NCBI GenBank assembly: GCA_946479475.1
Contig: CAMLGG010000047.1
Coordinates: 1-25,528, forward strand
Reading direction: 5' to 3'
DNA: 25,528 bases
DNA from: an uncultured Ideonella sp.
GTDB taxonomy: Bacteria; Pseudomonadota; Gammaproteobacteria; Burkholderiales; Burkholderiaceae
Part shown: positions 5,985 through 15,939 of the stretch, piece after piece
How the letters are laid out: each line of letters opens with the position of its first letter
Numbering within the stretch: the first letter of the stretch is position 1
Notes under the pieces: generated by a model
What the model was told of the DNA's origin: nothing
Databases searched by the model: none
What the model saw: the letters and a program-made list of their open reading frames with translations, nothing else
Translations under genes and position numbers: made by a program

Positions 5985-8564
5985 TTGAAGCAAATCCGTA
6001 AGACGCTGCTGGCCAGCGCGGCCGCAGCGGCCTTGTTGTCGTTGGGAGCAGGCGCCGCCCATGCCGCGACGCAAAGCGTGTCCGCCAAGTCGGCCGAGCA
6101 GGCCCGCCACTGGTTCGTCGAGTTCAACAGCCTGCCGACCATCGAGGGCACGGCGCTCGACAAGGTGCGCGGCGAGAAGGCCGCCTTCCGTGCCGCGGCC
6201 AGGGCTGCGGGCATCTCGTTCAAGGAGCGCCGCGCGTTCGACGTGCTGTTCAACGGCGTGTCGATCGACGCGAGCCCGGCCATGCGCGCCAGGATCGCGC
6301 GACTGCCGGGCGTGAAGGCGATGTACCCCGTCGAGCTCATCCAGGCGCCCAGGCCCATCAAGGGCGAGAAGCTGGCCGGCGCGAGCGACCTCGACGTTGC
6401 CTTGCAGCTGACCGGCGCCGACCAGGTGCAGGCCATGGGCTTCAACGGCGCAGGCGTCAAGGTCGGCGTGATCGACACCGGCGTCGACTATGACCACCCG
6501 CTGCTGGGCGGCAACGGCACGCCGGGCAGCACGGCCTTTCCTTCCTCGCGCGTGCAGTACGGCTACGACTTCGTCGGCGACGCCTACAACGCCGACCCGG
6601 CGAGCCCGAACTACGACCCCGTGCCCCATCCCGATGCCAACCCGGACGACTGTGCCGGCCACGGCACCCACGTCGCCGGCATCATCGGCGCCAACGCCGG
6701 AGGTGTCGCGCCCAACGTGACCTTCGGCGCCTACCGCGTCTTCGGCTGCGACGGCTCGACCGAGGCCGACGTGATGATCGCCGCGATGGAGCGCGCGCTC
6801 GCCGACGGCATGCAGGTCGTCAACCAGTCGATCGGCTCGTCCTTCCAGTGGCCGGAGTACCCGACGGCCAAGGCGGCGGACCGCCTGGTCAAGGCCGGCG
6901 TCGTGATGGTGGCCTCGATCGGCAACAGCGGCACCAGCGGCCTGTACGCGGCCGGCGCGCCCGGCGTGGGCAAGAACGTGATCGGCGTGGCCTCGTTCGA
7001 CAACACCCACGTCAAGCTCAACCAGTTCACCGTCTCGGACGACAACACCGCGATCGGCTGGCAGCAGGCCACCGGCGCGCCGAACGCGCCGCTTTCCGGC
7101 TTGCAGCCGATGTCGCGCACGGGCACCGTGGCTTCCACCGCCGATGCCTGCACGGCGCTGCCCCCGGGCAGCCTGACCGGCACCGTGGCGCTGATCCGCC
7201 GCGGCTCGTGCAGCTTCTACCAGAAGTCGTTCAACGCGCAGGCCGCGGGCGCTGCCGGCGTCGTGCTCTACAACAACGTGCCGGGTCGCATCAGCCCGAC
7301 GGTGGTGGGCACGCCGGCCATCACCATCCCGGTGGTCAGCATCTCCGACACCGAAGGCGCACTGATCGACTCGCGCCTGGCCTCGGGCGCCGTCGACATG
7401 ACCTGGACGCCGGACCTGGGCACTTTCCCGAACCTCACCGGCGGCCTGATCTCCAGCTTCAGCTCCTATGGCCTGGCCGCGGACCTGAGCGTCAAGCCCG
7501 ACATCGGCGCCCCGGGCGGCCTGATCTACTCGACCTACCCGCTGGAGCTGGGCGGCTACGCGACGCTGTCGGGCACCTCGATGGCCTCGCCGCACACCGC
7601 GGGCGGCGCGGCGCTGCTGCTGCAGGCCGATCCGAAGCTGAAGGCCAAGGACATGCGCGACCGCCTGCAGAACTCCGCCGATCCGGCGGCGTGGCAGGGC
7701 AACCCCGGCCTGGGCTACCTCGACGAGGTGCAGCGCCAGGGCGCCGGCATGCTGGACCTGGTCGGCGCGGTGCAGGCGAAGACCCTGGTGCAACCCGGCC
7801 AGCTGGCCCTGGGCGAGAGCCAGAACGGCCCGGTGACCCGCACCCTGACCTTCACCAACAAGGGCACCAGCCCCGTCACCTACGAGCTCAGCCACGCGCC
7901 CGCACTGGCCACCGGTCCGAACGAGTTCACCGTCTCGGCCTATGACAGCTTCGCCGACGTGAGCTTCAGCACGACGACCCTCACGGTGCCGGCCAAGGGC
8001 AGCGCGACGGTCGACGTCACGGTGACCGCACCGGCCAGCCTGCCCGACAAGGGCATCTTCGACGGCTACGTCGTCGCGACCTCGCAGGCCGACGGCAAGG
8101 CCATCCGCGTGCCCTACGCGGGCCTGAAGGGCGACTACCAGTCCATCCAGGTGCTCGCGCCGACCGCCAACGGATTCCCGTGGCTAGCCAAGTTCGACGG
8201 CACGAACTACACCAACCAGTCCGGCGGCGCGACCTACACGATGTCGGGCAACGACATCCCGTTCTTCCTGGTCCACCTGGACCACCAGTCGCGCCAGCTG
8301 AAGCTCGAGGCCTTCGAGGCGGTGAGCGGCAAGGCCATGCACTACGTGAGCCTGGACAACTTCCTGCCTCGCAGCTCGACGGCCACCGGCTTCTTCACCT
8401 GGACCTGGGACGGCACGACCTTCCGGAAGAACGGTGCGCCCAGCCCCGTGCCCAACGGCCAGTACGTGGTCAAGCTGTCGGTGCTCAAGGCGCTCGGCAA
8501 TGCCGACAACGCCGCCGACTGGGAGACCTGGACCTCGCCGGTGGTGACGATCCAGCGGCCGTAG
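5985..8564 (+). CDS. Secreted S8 subtilisin-family serine protease
   Basis: An approximately 859-aa preproprotease. A signal peptide (KQIRK, hydrophobic core, cleavage near AHA-AT about residue 29) precedes an I9-type propeptide to about residue 125. The subtilase domain carries Asp164 (VIDTGVD), His226 (GHGTHVAG) and Ser532 (GTSMASPH). A PA (protease-associated) domain is inserted at about residues 380-460 (VALIRRGSCSFYQKS to VVLYNN). The C-terminal 260 residues are beta-sandwich, including Fn3/FlgD-like strands ending in NGQYVVKLSVLKALG, resembling the tails of lactocepin/Vpr-type proteases. The start is TTG: GAGGAG at 5973-5978 sits six bases before TTG at 5985, whereas TTG at 5979 abuts it. 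A strong terminator follows the stop. All catalytic residues are intact, so an active exoprotease is expected. Confidence 0.93.
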   Translation: MKQIRKTLLASAAAAALLSLGAGAAHAATQSVSAKSAEQARHWFVEFNSLPTIEGTALDKVRGEKAAFRAAARAAGISFKERRAFDVLFNGVSIDASPAMRARIARLPGVKAMYPVELIQAPRPIKGEKLAGASDLDVALQLTGADQVQAMGFNGAGVKVGVIDTGVDYDHPLLGGNGTPGSTAFPSSRVQYGYDFVGDAYNADPASPNYDPVPHPDANPDDCAGHGTHVAGIIGANAGGVAPNVTFGAYRVFGCDGSTEADVMIAAMERALADGMQVVNQSIGSSFQWPEYPTAKAADRLVKAGVVMVASIGNSGTSGLYAAGAPGVGKNVIGVASFDNTHVKLNQFTVSDDNTAIGWQQATGAPNAPLSGLQPMSRTGTVASTADACTALPPGSLTGTVALIRRGSCSFYQKSFNAQAAGAAGVVLYNNVPGRISPTVVGTPAITIPVVSISDTEGALIDSRLASGAVDMTWTPDLGTFPNLTGGLISSFSSYGLAADLSVKPDIGAPGGLIYSTYPLELGGYATLSGTSMASPHTAGGAALLLQADPKLKAKDMRDRLQNSADPAAWQGNPGLGYLDEVQRQGAGMLDLVGAVQAKTLVQPGQLALGESQNGPVTRTLTFTNKGTSPVTYELSHAPALATGPNEFTVSAYDSFADVSFSTTTLTVPAKGSATVDVTVTAPASLPDKGIFDGYVVATSQADGKAIRVPYAGLKGDYQSIQVLAPTANGFPWLAKFDGTNYTNQSGGATYTMSGNDIPFFLVHLDHQSRQLKLEAFEAVSGKAMHYVSLDNFLPRSSTATGFFTWTWDGTTFRKNGAPSPVPNGQYVVKLSVLKALGNADNAADWETWTSPVVTIQRP

Positions 8565-8585
8565 GCCCCTGCGCCTCCAAGCCCG

Positions 8586-8615
8586 GCCCCTGCCGCAGCC
8601 CGGCAGGGGCTTTTT
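8586..8615 (+). terminator. Rho-independent terminator of the protease gene
   Basis: A perfect 10-bp stem, GCCCCTGCCG (8586-8595) with CGGCAGGGGC (8601-8610), around a 5-nt loop, is followed by TTTTTCGTTTT. It begins 22 bp after the protease stop codon. Confidence 0.92.
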
Positions 8616-8825
8616 CGTTTTGACCACGCTCAAGGCCGCCGTGAACTTTCGCGCATCGGCCCATTCCGTATTTGCATAAACGTGCAGACGGGCCCGGTTA
8701 CCACGAAATTACACTCGAACGACGGGTGGCCTCCCAGCGAGGAAGCTGTTTTTCCAGGCGAGCAGGCGCGAAACCTGCCGTAACTGCACAGCCACCGGCC
8801 GAGCCGCCACCTGCGGGCCCACGGC

Positions 8826-8875
8826 ATTGGGCGAGCCCCGCTGCACCCCCCGGTTCGCAGCGAGGCTCGCCCAAT
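8826..8875 (+). promoter_or_regulatory. 50-nt long hairpin in the pckG leader
   Basis: ATTGGGCGAGCC (8826-8837) pairs perfectly with GGCTCGCCCAAT (8864-8875). Inside, after one C/A mismatch, CGCTGC (8839-8844) pairs with GCAGCG (8857-8862) around a 12-nt loop. The structure ends 43 nt before the pckG GTG, and no U-tract follows, so it is not a simple terminator. In the 354-bp gap between the protease and pckG, this hairpin and the terminator at 8586 are the only clear features. It may be an mRNA-stability, attenuation or protein-binding element. Confidence 0.6.
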
Positions 8876-8918
8876 CCCGCTTCGTCGCATCTTGTCTTTG
8901 AACCCTGGAGATCTGCCC

Positions 8919-10781
<1,863 letters not shown>

Positions 10782-10867
10782 GCCCCCGCGCCCCCTTCCG
10801 GGGCTGCCCCCCCACGGGGGCTCGCGCAGCGGACCGGCAGAGCCGGATCCGCGCACGCCGCTTGAAG

Positions 10868-10893
10868 AAGGCGGCTCCGTCGGAGCGCCTTTT
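10868..10893 (+). terminator. Terminator between convergent pckG and S9 peptidase genes
   Basis: AAGGCG (10868-10873) pairs with CGCCTT (10886-10891), with inner CTCC/GGAG pairing and a G bulge, and ends in TTTT. It lies 87 bp after pckG and 9 bp beyond the stop of the minus-strand peptidase gene, so it may serve both strands. A second G/C hairpin, GCCCCC with GGGGGC at 10806-10821, lies closer to pckG and lacks a T-run. Confidence 0.65.
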
Positions 10894-10901
10894 CCGTTCC
10901 G

Positions 10902-13103
10902 TCAGGGCTTGGCAGGTGCCGAAGCGGCCGCCGTGGCGGTCGCTGCAGGCGTATTGAATTGCCATAGCAGGAAGGCATAGACGTCCGCCAGCTTGCTCAC
11001 CTGCTGCTGCATCGTGCTGCCCACGCCGTGGCCCGCCTGGCCGTCCAGGCGCAGCAGCACCGGCTTGCCGCTGGAGCTGGCCGCCTGCAGGCGCGCGGCT
11101 GCCTTGCCGCTCTGCCACACGTCGACCCGCGGGTCGTTCAGGCCGTGGATCAGCAGCACGGCGGGGTAGGCCACGCCGTCCTGGATCTGGTGGTAGGTGC
11201 TCATCTCGAGCAGGCCCTTGAACTCCTCGGGGTCCTTCACCGTGCCGAACTCCGAGATGTTGGTGATCCCGTTGGCCGACTCCTCGGAGCGGATGGTGTC
11301 CATCATGCCCACGTCGAACACCGCGGCCGCGAACAGCTCCGGCGCCGCGGTGACCGAGCGGCCGACGAAGATGCCGCCGGCCGAGGTGCCCCAGATGCCG
11401 AGCGTCTTCGGCGTCGCGTAGCCCTGGTCGACCAGGTACTTCGCGCAGGCGATGCCGTCCTTCCAGGTGTTGGACTTGGTGGTCTTGAAGCCGGCACGGT
11501 GCCAGGCGTCGCCGAAGGCGCCGCTGCCGCGGACGTTGGCATAGGCAAGGATGCCGCCGCGCTCCAGCCAGGCGTAACGCCGGGCGTCGAAGCCGGCCTC
11601 GAACGAGAACCCGTAGGCGCCGTAGCCGTTGAGCAGGGTCGGATGCGGCCCGTCCAGCTTCAGGTCGGCGCGGTGGACGATGGCCAGGGGCACCTTCGCG
11701 CCGTCATGGCTGGTGACCAGCACCTCACGCACCGTGAGCGCGGGCACGTTCGGCGGCATGCGCTGGACCAGCAGGCCGGTGTCCACGGGCGGCTGCTGCG
11801 CGCCGCGGCTGCGCAGGATCTTCGGCGGCGCCGTCCAGGACAGGTTCACCAGCCAGGCCTCGTCGTAGGCGTGGGCCGGGTCGTCGATGGCGAAGGCGGT
11901 GCCCTCGATGCCGGGCGCGGCGTCGAGCGGCGCCGGGCCGGTGCCGAAGCGGTAGGTGCGCGTGGTGAAGCCCTGCGAGACCTCGGCGAACAGGGCGCCG
12001 CCGCGGCCGACGACGAGGTTCTTCAACACACCCTGCGCCGGCTCCGCGATCGCCGGCTTCGCGCTCGCCAGCGGCCCGCCCTTGGCGAGATCGAGCGCCA
12101 GCCAGCGTCCCCGCGGCGAGCCCTTGGTGCTGCGCAGGTAGAGCGTGTCGCGGTAGAGCTGGACGTCGGTGATGCGGTCTTCGAAGGCCGAGACCTGCCG
12201 CCAGGCGATCCTCGGCTTGGCCAGGTCGGCGACCGGCGCGACGAACAGCTTGCCCTCCGGCACGGTGGTGTCGGTGGTGCGGGCGAGCATGAAGCGGCTG
12301 GTCGGATCGAAGATCACGCCGGCCACGTCCAGCCTGTCCAGCTTCAGGGCCTTGTCGACCAGCGGGCCGAACAGCGGCCTCGCCTTGCTCTCGGGCTCGC
12401 CGGCCTTCAGCAGGAAGACCGTGCTGTCGAGATAGGTCTCGGTCGGCGGCGCGTCCGGCGGCAGCTCGCGCACCTGGTTGTAGGTCAGGCGCTGGTTGTC
12501 CGGCGTCCAGTGGACGAGGTTCTCGTGCACGCGCGGGATGGGCTCGCCGATCGGCTGGCCCGTGGCCACGTCGAGCACGTACAGGGACGCGTCCTCCGAG
12601 CCGCCGGCCGACATGCCGTAGGCCAGGCGCTTGCCGTCCCACGAGGGCACGAAGTAGTTGATGGCGTGGGGCACGCCCTTGGCCTTGGCGAGCGCCTCCG
12701 GGTCGACGAGCACGCGCTCGGCGCCGCCCAGGCCTGTGCGGGTCATCAGCTTGAACTGCGAATGGCCCGCCTCGCGCTTGAGGTAGAACAGCTTTTCGCC
12801 CGGCAGGCGGACGACTTCGCGCACGGCGTCGCCGGTGGCGCGGGCGAGCTCGTCGATCCGGGCCGCCAGCTTGTCGCGCTCGGGCATGGTGGCCAGCACG
12901 GATTCGGCGTAGGCGCCCTGGGCCTTGAGCCAGTCGAGCGTGGCGGGGCTCTTGACGTCCTCCAGGCTGCGGTAGGGGTCGTGGACGGTGACGCCGTGCA
13001 GGGTTTGCGTCACGTCGCGCACGGGGGCCGGCGGCGGGCCGGCGAGGGCCGCGAGGCAGGCGGCGAGCAGGGCAGCGCCGAGCGAGAGCTGGCGGATCGG
13101 CAT
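10902..13103 (-). CDS. Secreted prolyl oligopeptidase-family (S9) serine peptidase
   Basis: A 733-aa S9 peptidase with a signal peptide (MPIRQLSLGAALLAACLAALAG, cleavage near residue 20), an N-terminal seven-bladed beta-propeller (about residues 70-430) and a C-terminal alpha/beta-hydrolase domain. The catalytic triad is Ser574 in GTSAGG, Asp657 in NDPRVD and His692 in GHGVGS; the Arg after Asp657 matches the substrate-anchoring Arg of prolyl oligopeptidase. The family cleaves short peptides, usually after proline. The start at 13103 is supported by GGGAG six bases upstream and by the signal peptide; a longer open frame to 13172 is less credible. The C-terminus is Ala/Pro/Thr-rich, probably a disordered tail. 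It diverges from the cysB-like gene. The site is complete; post-proline specificity is inferred. Confidence 0.92.
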   Translation of the reverse strand: MPIRQLSLGAALLAACLAALAGPPPAPVRDVTQTLHGVTVHDPYRSLEDVKSPATLDWLKAQGAYAESVLATMPERDKLAARIDELARATGDAVREVVRLPGEKLFYLKREAGHSQFKLMTRTGLGGAERVLVDPEALAKAKGVPHAINYFVPSWDGKRLAYGMSAGGSEDASLYVLDVATGQPIGEPIPRVHENLVHWTPDNQRLTYNQVRELPPDAPPTETYLDSTVFLLKAGEPESKARPLFGPLVDKALKLDRLDVAGVIFDPTSRFMLARTTDTTVPEGKLFVAPVADLAKPRIAWRQVSAFEDRITDVQLYRDTLYLRSTKGSPRGRWLALDLAKGGPLASAKPAIAEPAQGVLKNLVVGRGGALFAEVSQGFTTRTYRFGTGPAPLDAAPGIEGTAFAIDDPAHAYDEAWLVNLSWTAPPKILRSRGAQQPPVDTGLLVQRMPPNVPALTVREVLVTSHDGAKVPLAIVHRADLKLDGPHPTLLNGYGAYGFSFEAGFDARRYAWLERGGILAYANVRGSGAFGDAWHRAGFKTTKSNTWKDGIACAKYLVDQGYATPKTLGIWGTSAGGIFVGRSVTAAPELFAAAVFDVGMMDTIRSEESANGITNISEFGTVKDPEEFKGLLEMSTYHQIQDGVAYPAVLLIHGLNDPRVDVWQSGKAAARLQAASSSGKPVLLRLDGQAGHGVGSTMQQQVSKLADVYAFLLWQFNTPAATATAAASAPAKP

Positions 13104-13235
13104 GGGGATCTCCCGAGCAGAAGGTGGTCTGGGCGGCCGGTGGGCCGGGCGCTGGATGTTAAGTCGCCGCACCGGCGGCCTGACTCGGGATCGGCGCTTA
13201 TGCGCTGGACGCAGAAGTTGCGTCGACCTGCGTCG

Positions 13236-13264
13236 TTGGCGGCCGCGCCGGGGGTTTCGATAAT
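13236..13264 (+). promoter_or_regulatory. Putative sigma-70 promoter of the cysB-like gene
   Basis: TTGGCG (13236-13241) and GATAAT (13259-13264) are separated by 17 bp. The predicted start near 13271 gives a leader of about 39 nt to the ATG at 13310. The -10 matches consensus at five of six positions, unusual in this GC-rich window. Confidence 0.5.
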
Positions 13265-13309
13265 GCGAAAAACGATGAAGGGCCGCGATTCCGGCGGTGA
13301 AACTGCGAC

Positions 13310-14254
13310 ATGAACTTCCAGCAACTGCGGTCGGTGCGCGAGGCGGTGCGCCAGGGCTTCAACCTGACGACGGTGGCCGATGCGCTGCACACCTCGCAGC
13401 CGGGCATCAGCCGGCAGATCCGCGAGCTGGAGGACGAGCTGGGTGTAGAGATCTTCGTGCGGGCCGGCAAGCGGCTGACCGGCCTCACGCCGGCCGGGGA
13501 GCGGGTCCTGCCGTGGGTCGAGAAGGCCCTGCTGGACGTGGAGAACCTGCAGCGGGCGAGCGACGACTTCCGGCTGGGCGACAGCGGCATGCTCGCGATC
13601 GCCGCCACCCACTCCCAGGCCCGCTATGCCTTGCCGCAGGCGGTGCACGACTTCCGCGCCCTGCACCCCAAGGTCCAGCTGCAGATGCACCAGGGTTCGC
13701 CGGCCCAGATCGCGCAGATGCTGCTCACCGGCGCGGCCGACATCGGCGTGGCCTCCCACGTGCTGGCCGACAACCCGGAGCTGGTCGCGCTGCCCTGCTA
13801 CCGCTGGACGCACTCGGTGGTGGTGCCGGCGGGCCATGCCCTGCTGGACGCGCCACTCACGCTCGAGCGCCTGGCCGAGCACCCGGTCATCACCTACGAC
13901 ACCGGCCTGACCGGCCGCGGCAGCATCGACGACGCCTTCGAGCGCGCCGGACTCTCGCCCCGGGTGGTGCTGACGGCGATGGACGCCGACGTGATCAAGA
14001 CCTACGTCGAGCTGGGCCTGGGCGTCGGCATCATGGCCTCGATCGCCTTCGACGAGGAGCGCGACAGCCACCTGCGGGCGCTCGACGCGCGGCACCTCTT
14101 CTCGATCAACACCACCAGCGTCGCCGTGCGCCGCGGCGGCCTGCTGCGCGGCTTCGCCTACGACTTCATCCAGACCTTCGCGCCGCACCTGACGCACGAG
14201 GTCGTGCAGCAGGCGCAGGCCGCGCCGGCCGGGATTCCCGGTGCGCCGCTGTAG
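13310..14254 (+). CDS. cysB: CysB/Cbl-type LysR transcriptional regulator of sulfur assimilation
   Basis: A 314-aa LysR-family regulator. The N-terminal winged HTH (MNFQQLRSVREAVRQGFNLT, then LHTSQPGISRQIRELED) is characteristic of the CysB/Cbl/SsuR branch. The effector domain keeps that branch's sulfate-site motif: Thr100, Ser102 and Gln103 in ATHSQARYALPQ (CysB has Thr at 102), and TYDTGLTGR near residue 200. CysB-type proteins are tetrameric activators of sulfate, thiosulfate or sulfonate uptake genes, controlled by acetylserine, thiosulfate or sulfate. It is followed tail-to-tail, with 3 bp between, by the minus-strand cysTWA-gst unit, whose promoter carries a conserved box. It is the obvious candidate to bind the three boxes at 17759, 19639 and 20907. 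Whether it is CysB, Cbl or SsuR by descent cannot be settled by eye. Confidence 0.9.
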   Translation: MNFQQLRSVREAVRQGFNLTTVADALHTSQPGISRQIRELEDELGVEIFVRAGKRLTGLTPAGERVLPWVEKALLDVENLQRASDDFRLGDSGMLAIAATHSQARYALPQAVHDFRALHPKVQLQMHQGSPAQIAQMLLTGAADIGVASHVLADNPELVALPCYRWTHSVVVPAGHALLDAPLTLERLAEHPVITYDTGLTGRGSIDDAFERAGLSPRVVLTAMDADVIKTYVELGLGVGIMASIAFDEERDSHLRALDARHLFSINTTSVAVRRGGLLRGFAYDFIQTFAPHLTHEVVQQAQAAPAGIPGAPL

Positions 14255-14257
14255 CGG

Positions 14258-14890
14258 TCAGCGCTCGAGTGCGGCCTTGGCCCGCTGAACGGACTCGCGG
14301 GCCTGCATGCGCGCGCGGTGCGCGAGCACCTTCGGAAAGCGCGTGACGTCGACGCCGTCGGCTTCGAGCCATTCGGCGATGGTGAAGAGGTACGGGTCGG
14401 CGATCGTGTAGTCCTCGCCGAAGACCCACGGCCCCTTCAGGACGTCGGCCTCGATGTGGGCGAAGCAGTCGCCCATGTTCGACGGCACCTTGCGCTGCAT
14501 CGCCTCGTGGGCGGCAGGGTCGTCGGCCCAGCGGGCGCCGCGGCGCTTGTGGGCGTGGGCCACGTGCACGGTCGAGCAGAGGTAGCTGTTGAAGGCCTGG
14601 ACCTGAGCCATTCGGAAGGGATCGTCCAGCGGGGCGAGCCGGGCGGCCGGGAAGCTCTGGGCGATGAACAGCAGCAGCGCGGGGACTTCGGTCAGCGTGC
14701 CCTTGTCCGTCACCAGGGCCGGCACGCGTCCGCGCGGGTTGACGGCCAGGTAGGCGGCGCTGCGCTGCTCGCCGGCGGCGAAGTCCAGCACCTGCAGGCG
14801 GTGCGGCGCCTCGGCATCGTGCAGGGCGATGTGGACGGCCTGGGCGCAGGTGCCCGGGGCGAGGTAGAGGGTCCAGGGGGCGTTCGTCAT
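14258..14890 (-). CDS. Glutathione S-transferase family protein
   Basis: A 210-aa cytosolic GST with an N-terminal thioredoxin-fold domain (residues 1-85) and a helical C-terminal domain. Cys15 in LYLAPGTCAQAVHIAL sits where beta-class GSTs carry their glutathione-bonding cysteine. The cis-Pro region VNPRGRVPALV and the glutathione gamma-glutamyl site (TLTEVPALLLFIA, with Val-Pro where Ser-X is commoner) follow. FGEDYTIADPYLFTIAEWL is the conserved N-capping/hydrophobic-staple segment. It lies 10 bp downstream of cysA on the same strand and is probably the last gene of cysTWA-gst, suggesting a link to thiol supply or a sulfur-containing substrate. A hairpin ends directly at its start codon. 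The substrate is unknown. Confidence 0.9.
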   Translation of the reverse strand: MTNAPWTLYLAPGTCAQAVHIALHDAEAPHRLQVLDFAAGEQRSAAYLAVNPRGRVPALVTDKGTLTEVPALLLFIAQSFPAARLAPLDDPFRMAQVQAFNSYLCSTVHVAHAHKRRGARWADDPAAHEAMQRKVPSNMGDCFAHIEADVLKGPWVFGEDYTIADPYLFTIAEWLEADGVDVTRFPKVLAHRARMQARESVQRAKAALER

Positions 14891-14909
14891 CCGGCCGACT
14901 TTAGGCCGG
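14891..14909 (-). promoter_or_regulatory. Hairpin spanning the cysA stop and the gst start
   Basis: On the transcript strand CCGGCC (14909-14904) pairs with GGCCGG (14896-14891) around a 7-nt loop containing the cysA TAA stop. The 3' arm ends at the base before the gst ATG, and no separate Shine-Dalgarno is visible. Ribosomes finishing cysA would melt the stem, so translational coupling is plausible. Confidence 0.45.
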
Positions 14910-15926
14910 CACCGAAAACCTCGTCACGCGGCGGGGCCGCAGGAAGACCTTGCGGCCCTGCCTGAGGTCCAGCGAATCGCGCAGGTGCAGGTAGTGCTCG
15001 CGCGCCAGCTCGACGTCGACGAAGGAGCCGTCCTCCTCGCGCCTGAACTCGATGCGGGTGTTGGGGCCGACGGTGAGCGTCTGCGCCAGCGTCACCGCCC
15101 AGGTGCCGTCGCCCGGCTCGGCGACGATGTCGAGCTCGTGCGGGCGCACGTAGCTCACGCCCTCGTCGTGCCCGGGCGCGAGGCCGGCGCGGCCGTGGAA
15201 GAGGTTCACGTCGCCGAGGAACTTCAGCACGAAAGGCGTCGCGGGCCGGTCGTAGACCTCGTCGGGCGCGCCGACCTGCTCGATGCGGCCTTCGTTCATC
15301 ACGACGATGCGGTCGGCGACCTCCATCGCCTCCTCCTGGTCGTGGGTGACGAAGACGGAGGTGACGTGCATCTCGTCGTGCAGGCGGCGCAGCCAGCGGC
15401 GCAGCTCCTTGCGGACCTTGGCGTCGAGCGCGCCGAATGGTTCGTCCAGCAGCAGCACCTTGGGCTCGACGGCGAGCGCGCGGGCCAGCGCCACGCGCTG
15501 GCGCTGGCCGCCCGAGAGCTGGTGCGGAAAGCGCCGGGCCAGAGGGTCCAGCTGGACCAGCGACAGCAGGGCCATCACCTTGGCGCGGATGGCCTGTTCG
15601 CTGGGCCGCGTGGCCCGGGGGCGGACCCGCAACCCGAAGGCGATGTTCTCGAAGATCGTCATGTGCCCGAACAGGGCGTAGTGCTGGAACACGAAGCCCA
15701 CGTTGCGCTCGCGCACGTCGGCATAGGTGGCGTCCTCGCCGTGGAAGAGCACCGCGCCGGAGTCGGGCTGCTCCAGCCCGGCGATCATCCGCAGCAGGGT
15801 GGTCTTGCCGGAGCCCGAGGGGCCGAGCAAGGCGACCAGTTCGCCCGAGGGGATGTCGAGGTTCAGGTGATCGCAGACGGCGAGCGTGCCGAAGCGCTTG
15901 ACGAGGTTGCGGATCTCGATGCTCAT
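14901..15926 (-). CDS. cysA: Sulfate/thiosulfate ABC transporter ATP-binding protein
   Basis: A 341-aa ATPase of the CysA family, which energises sulfate/thiosulfate import on the cytoplasmic face of the CysT-CysW channel. Walker A is GPSGSGKTT (residues 35-43), the Q-loop is Gln81 (FVFQHYALF), the signature is LSGGQ (137-141), Walker B is VLLLDEP (157-163), and the switch His is in VTHDQEEAM. The region after about residue 235 is the C-terminal TOBE-like regulatory domain ([10 protein letters not shown]), shared with CysA, MalK and ModC. The ATG at 15926 has an AAGG ribosome site 13 bp after the cysW stop, so it is translated from the cysTWA mRNA. CysA identity rests on the permease neighbours as well as the sequence. 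Confidence 0.95.
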   Translation of the reverse strand: MSIEIRNLVKRFGTLAVCDHLNLDIPSGELVALLGPSGSGKTTLLRMIAGLEQPDSGAVLFHGEDATYADVRERNVGFVFQHYALFGHMTIFENIAFGLRVRPRATRPSEQAIRAKVMALLSLVQLDPLARRFPHQLSGGQRQRVALARALAVEPKVLLLDEPFGALDAKVRKELRRWLRRLHDEMHVTSVFVTHDQEEAMEVADRIVVMNEGRIEQVGAPDEVYDRPATPFVLKFLGDVNLFHGRAGLAPGHDEGVSYVRPHELDIVAEPGDGTWAVTLAQTLTVGPNTRIEFRREEDGSFVDVELAREHYLHLRDSLDLRQGRKVFLRPRRVTRFSVPA

Positions 15927-15939
15927 GATGATGCCCTTC

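Noticed and set aside
5739..7895. Long N-terminal extension of the MOSC frame across the protease gene
   Set aside because: The extension is His/Arg/Val-rich antisense of the subtilisin. The MOSC domain begins right after the ATG at 5738.
8672..8715. Promoter of pckG from TTGCAT (8672) and TACACT (8710)
   Set aside because: The hexamers are 32 bp apart, far from the 16-18 bp needed; no convincing -35/-10 pair was found in this gap.
13196..13204. Possible fourth CysB-type box (GCTTATGCG) upstream of the cysB-like gene
   Set aside because: Only the TTATGCG end matches; the GGAACGAA half and the 18-bp spaced -10 are absent. It could be a half-site for autoregulation but cannot be supported.
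11028..13313. 761-codon plus-strand frame opposite the S9 peptidase
   Set aside because: The minus-strand frame carries a complete signal peptide, propeller and catalytic triad; the plus frame is repetitive Arg/Gly/Ala/Val without motifs.
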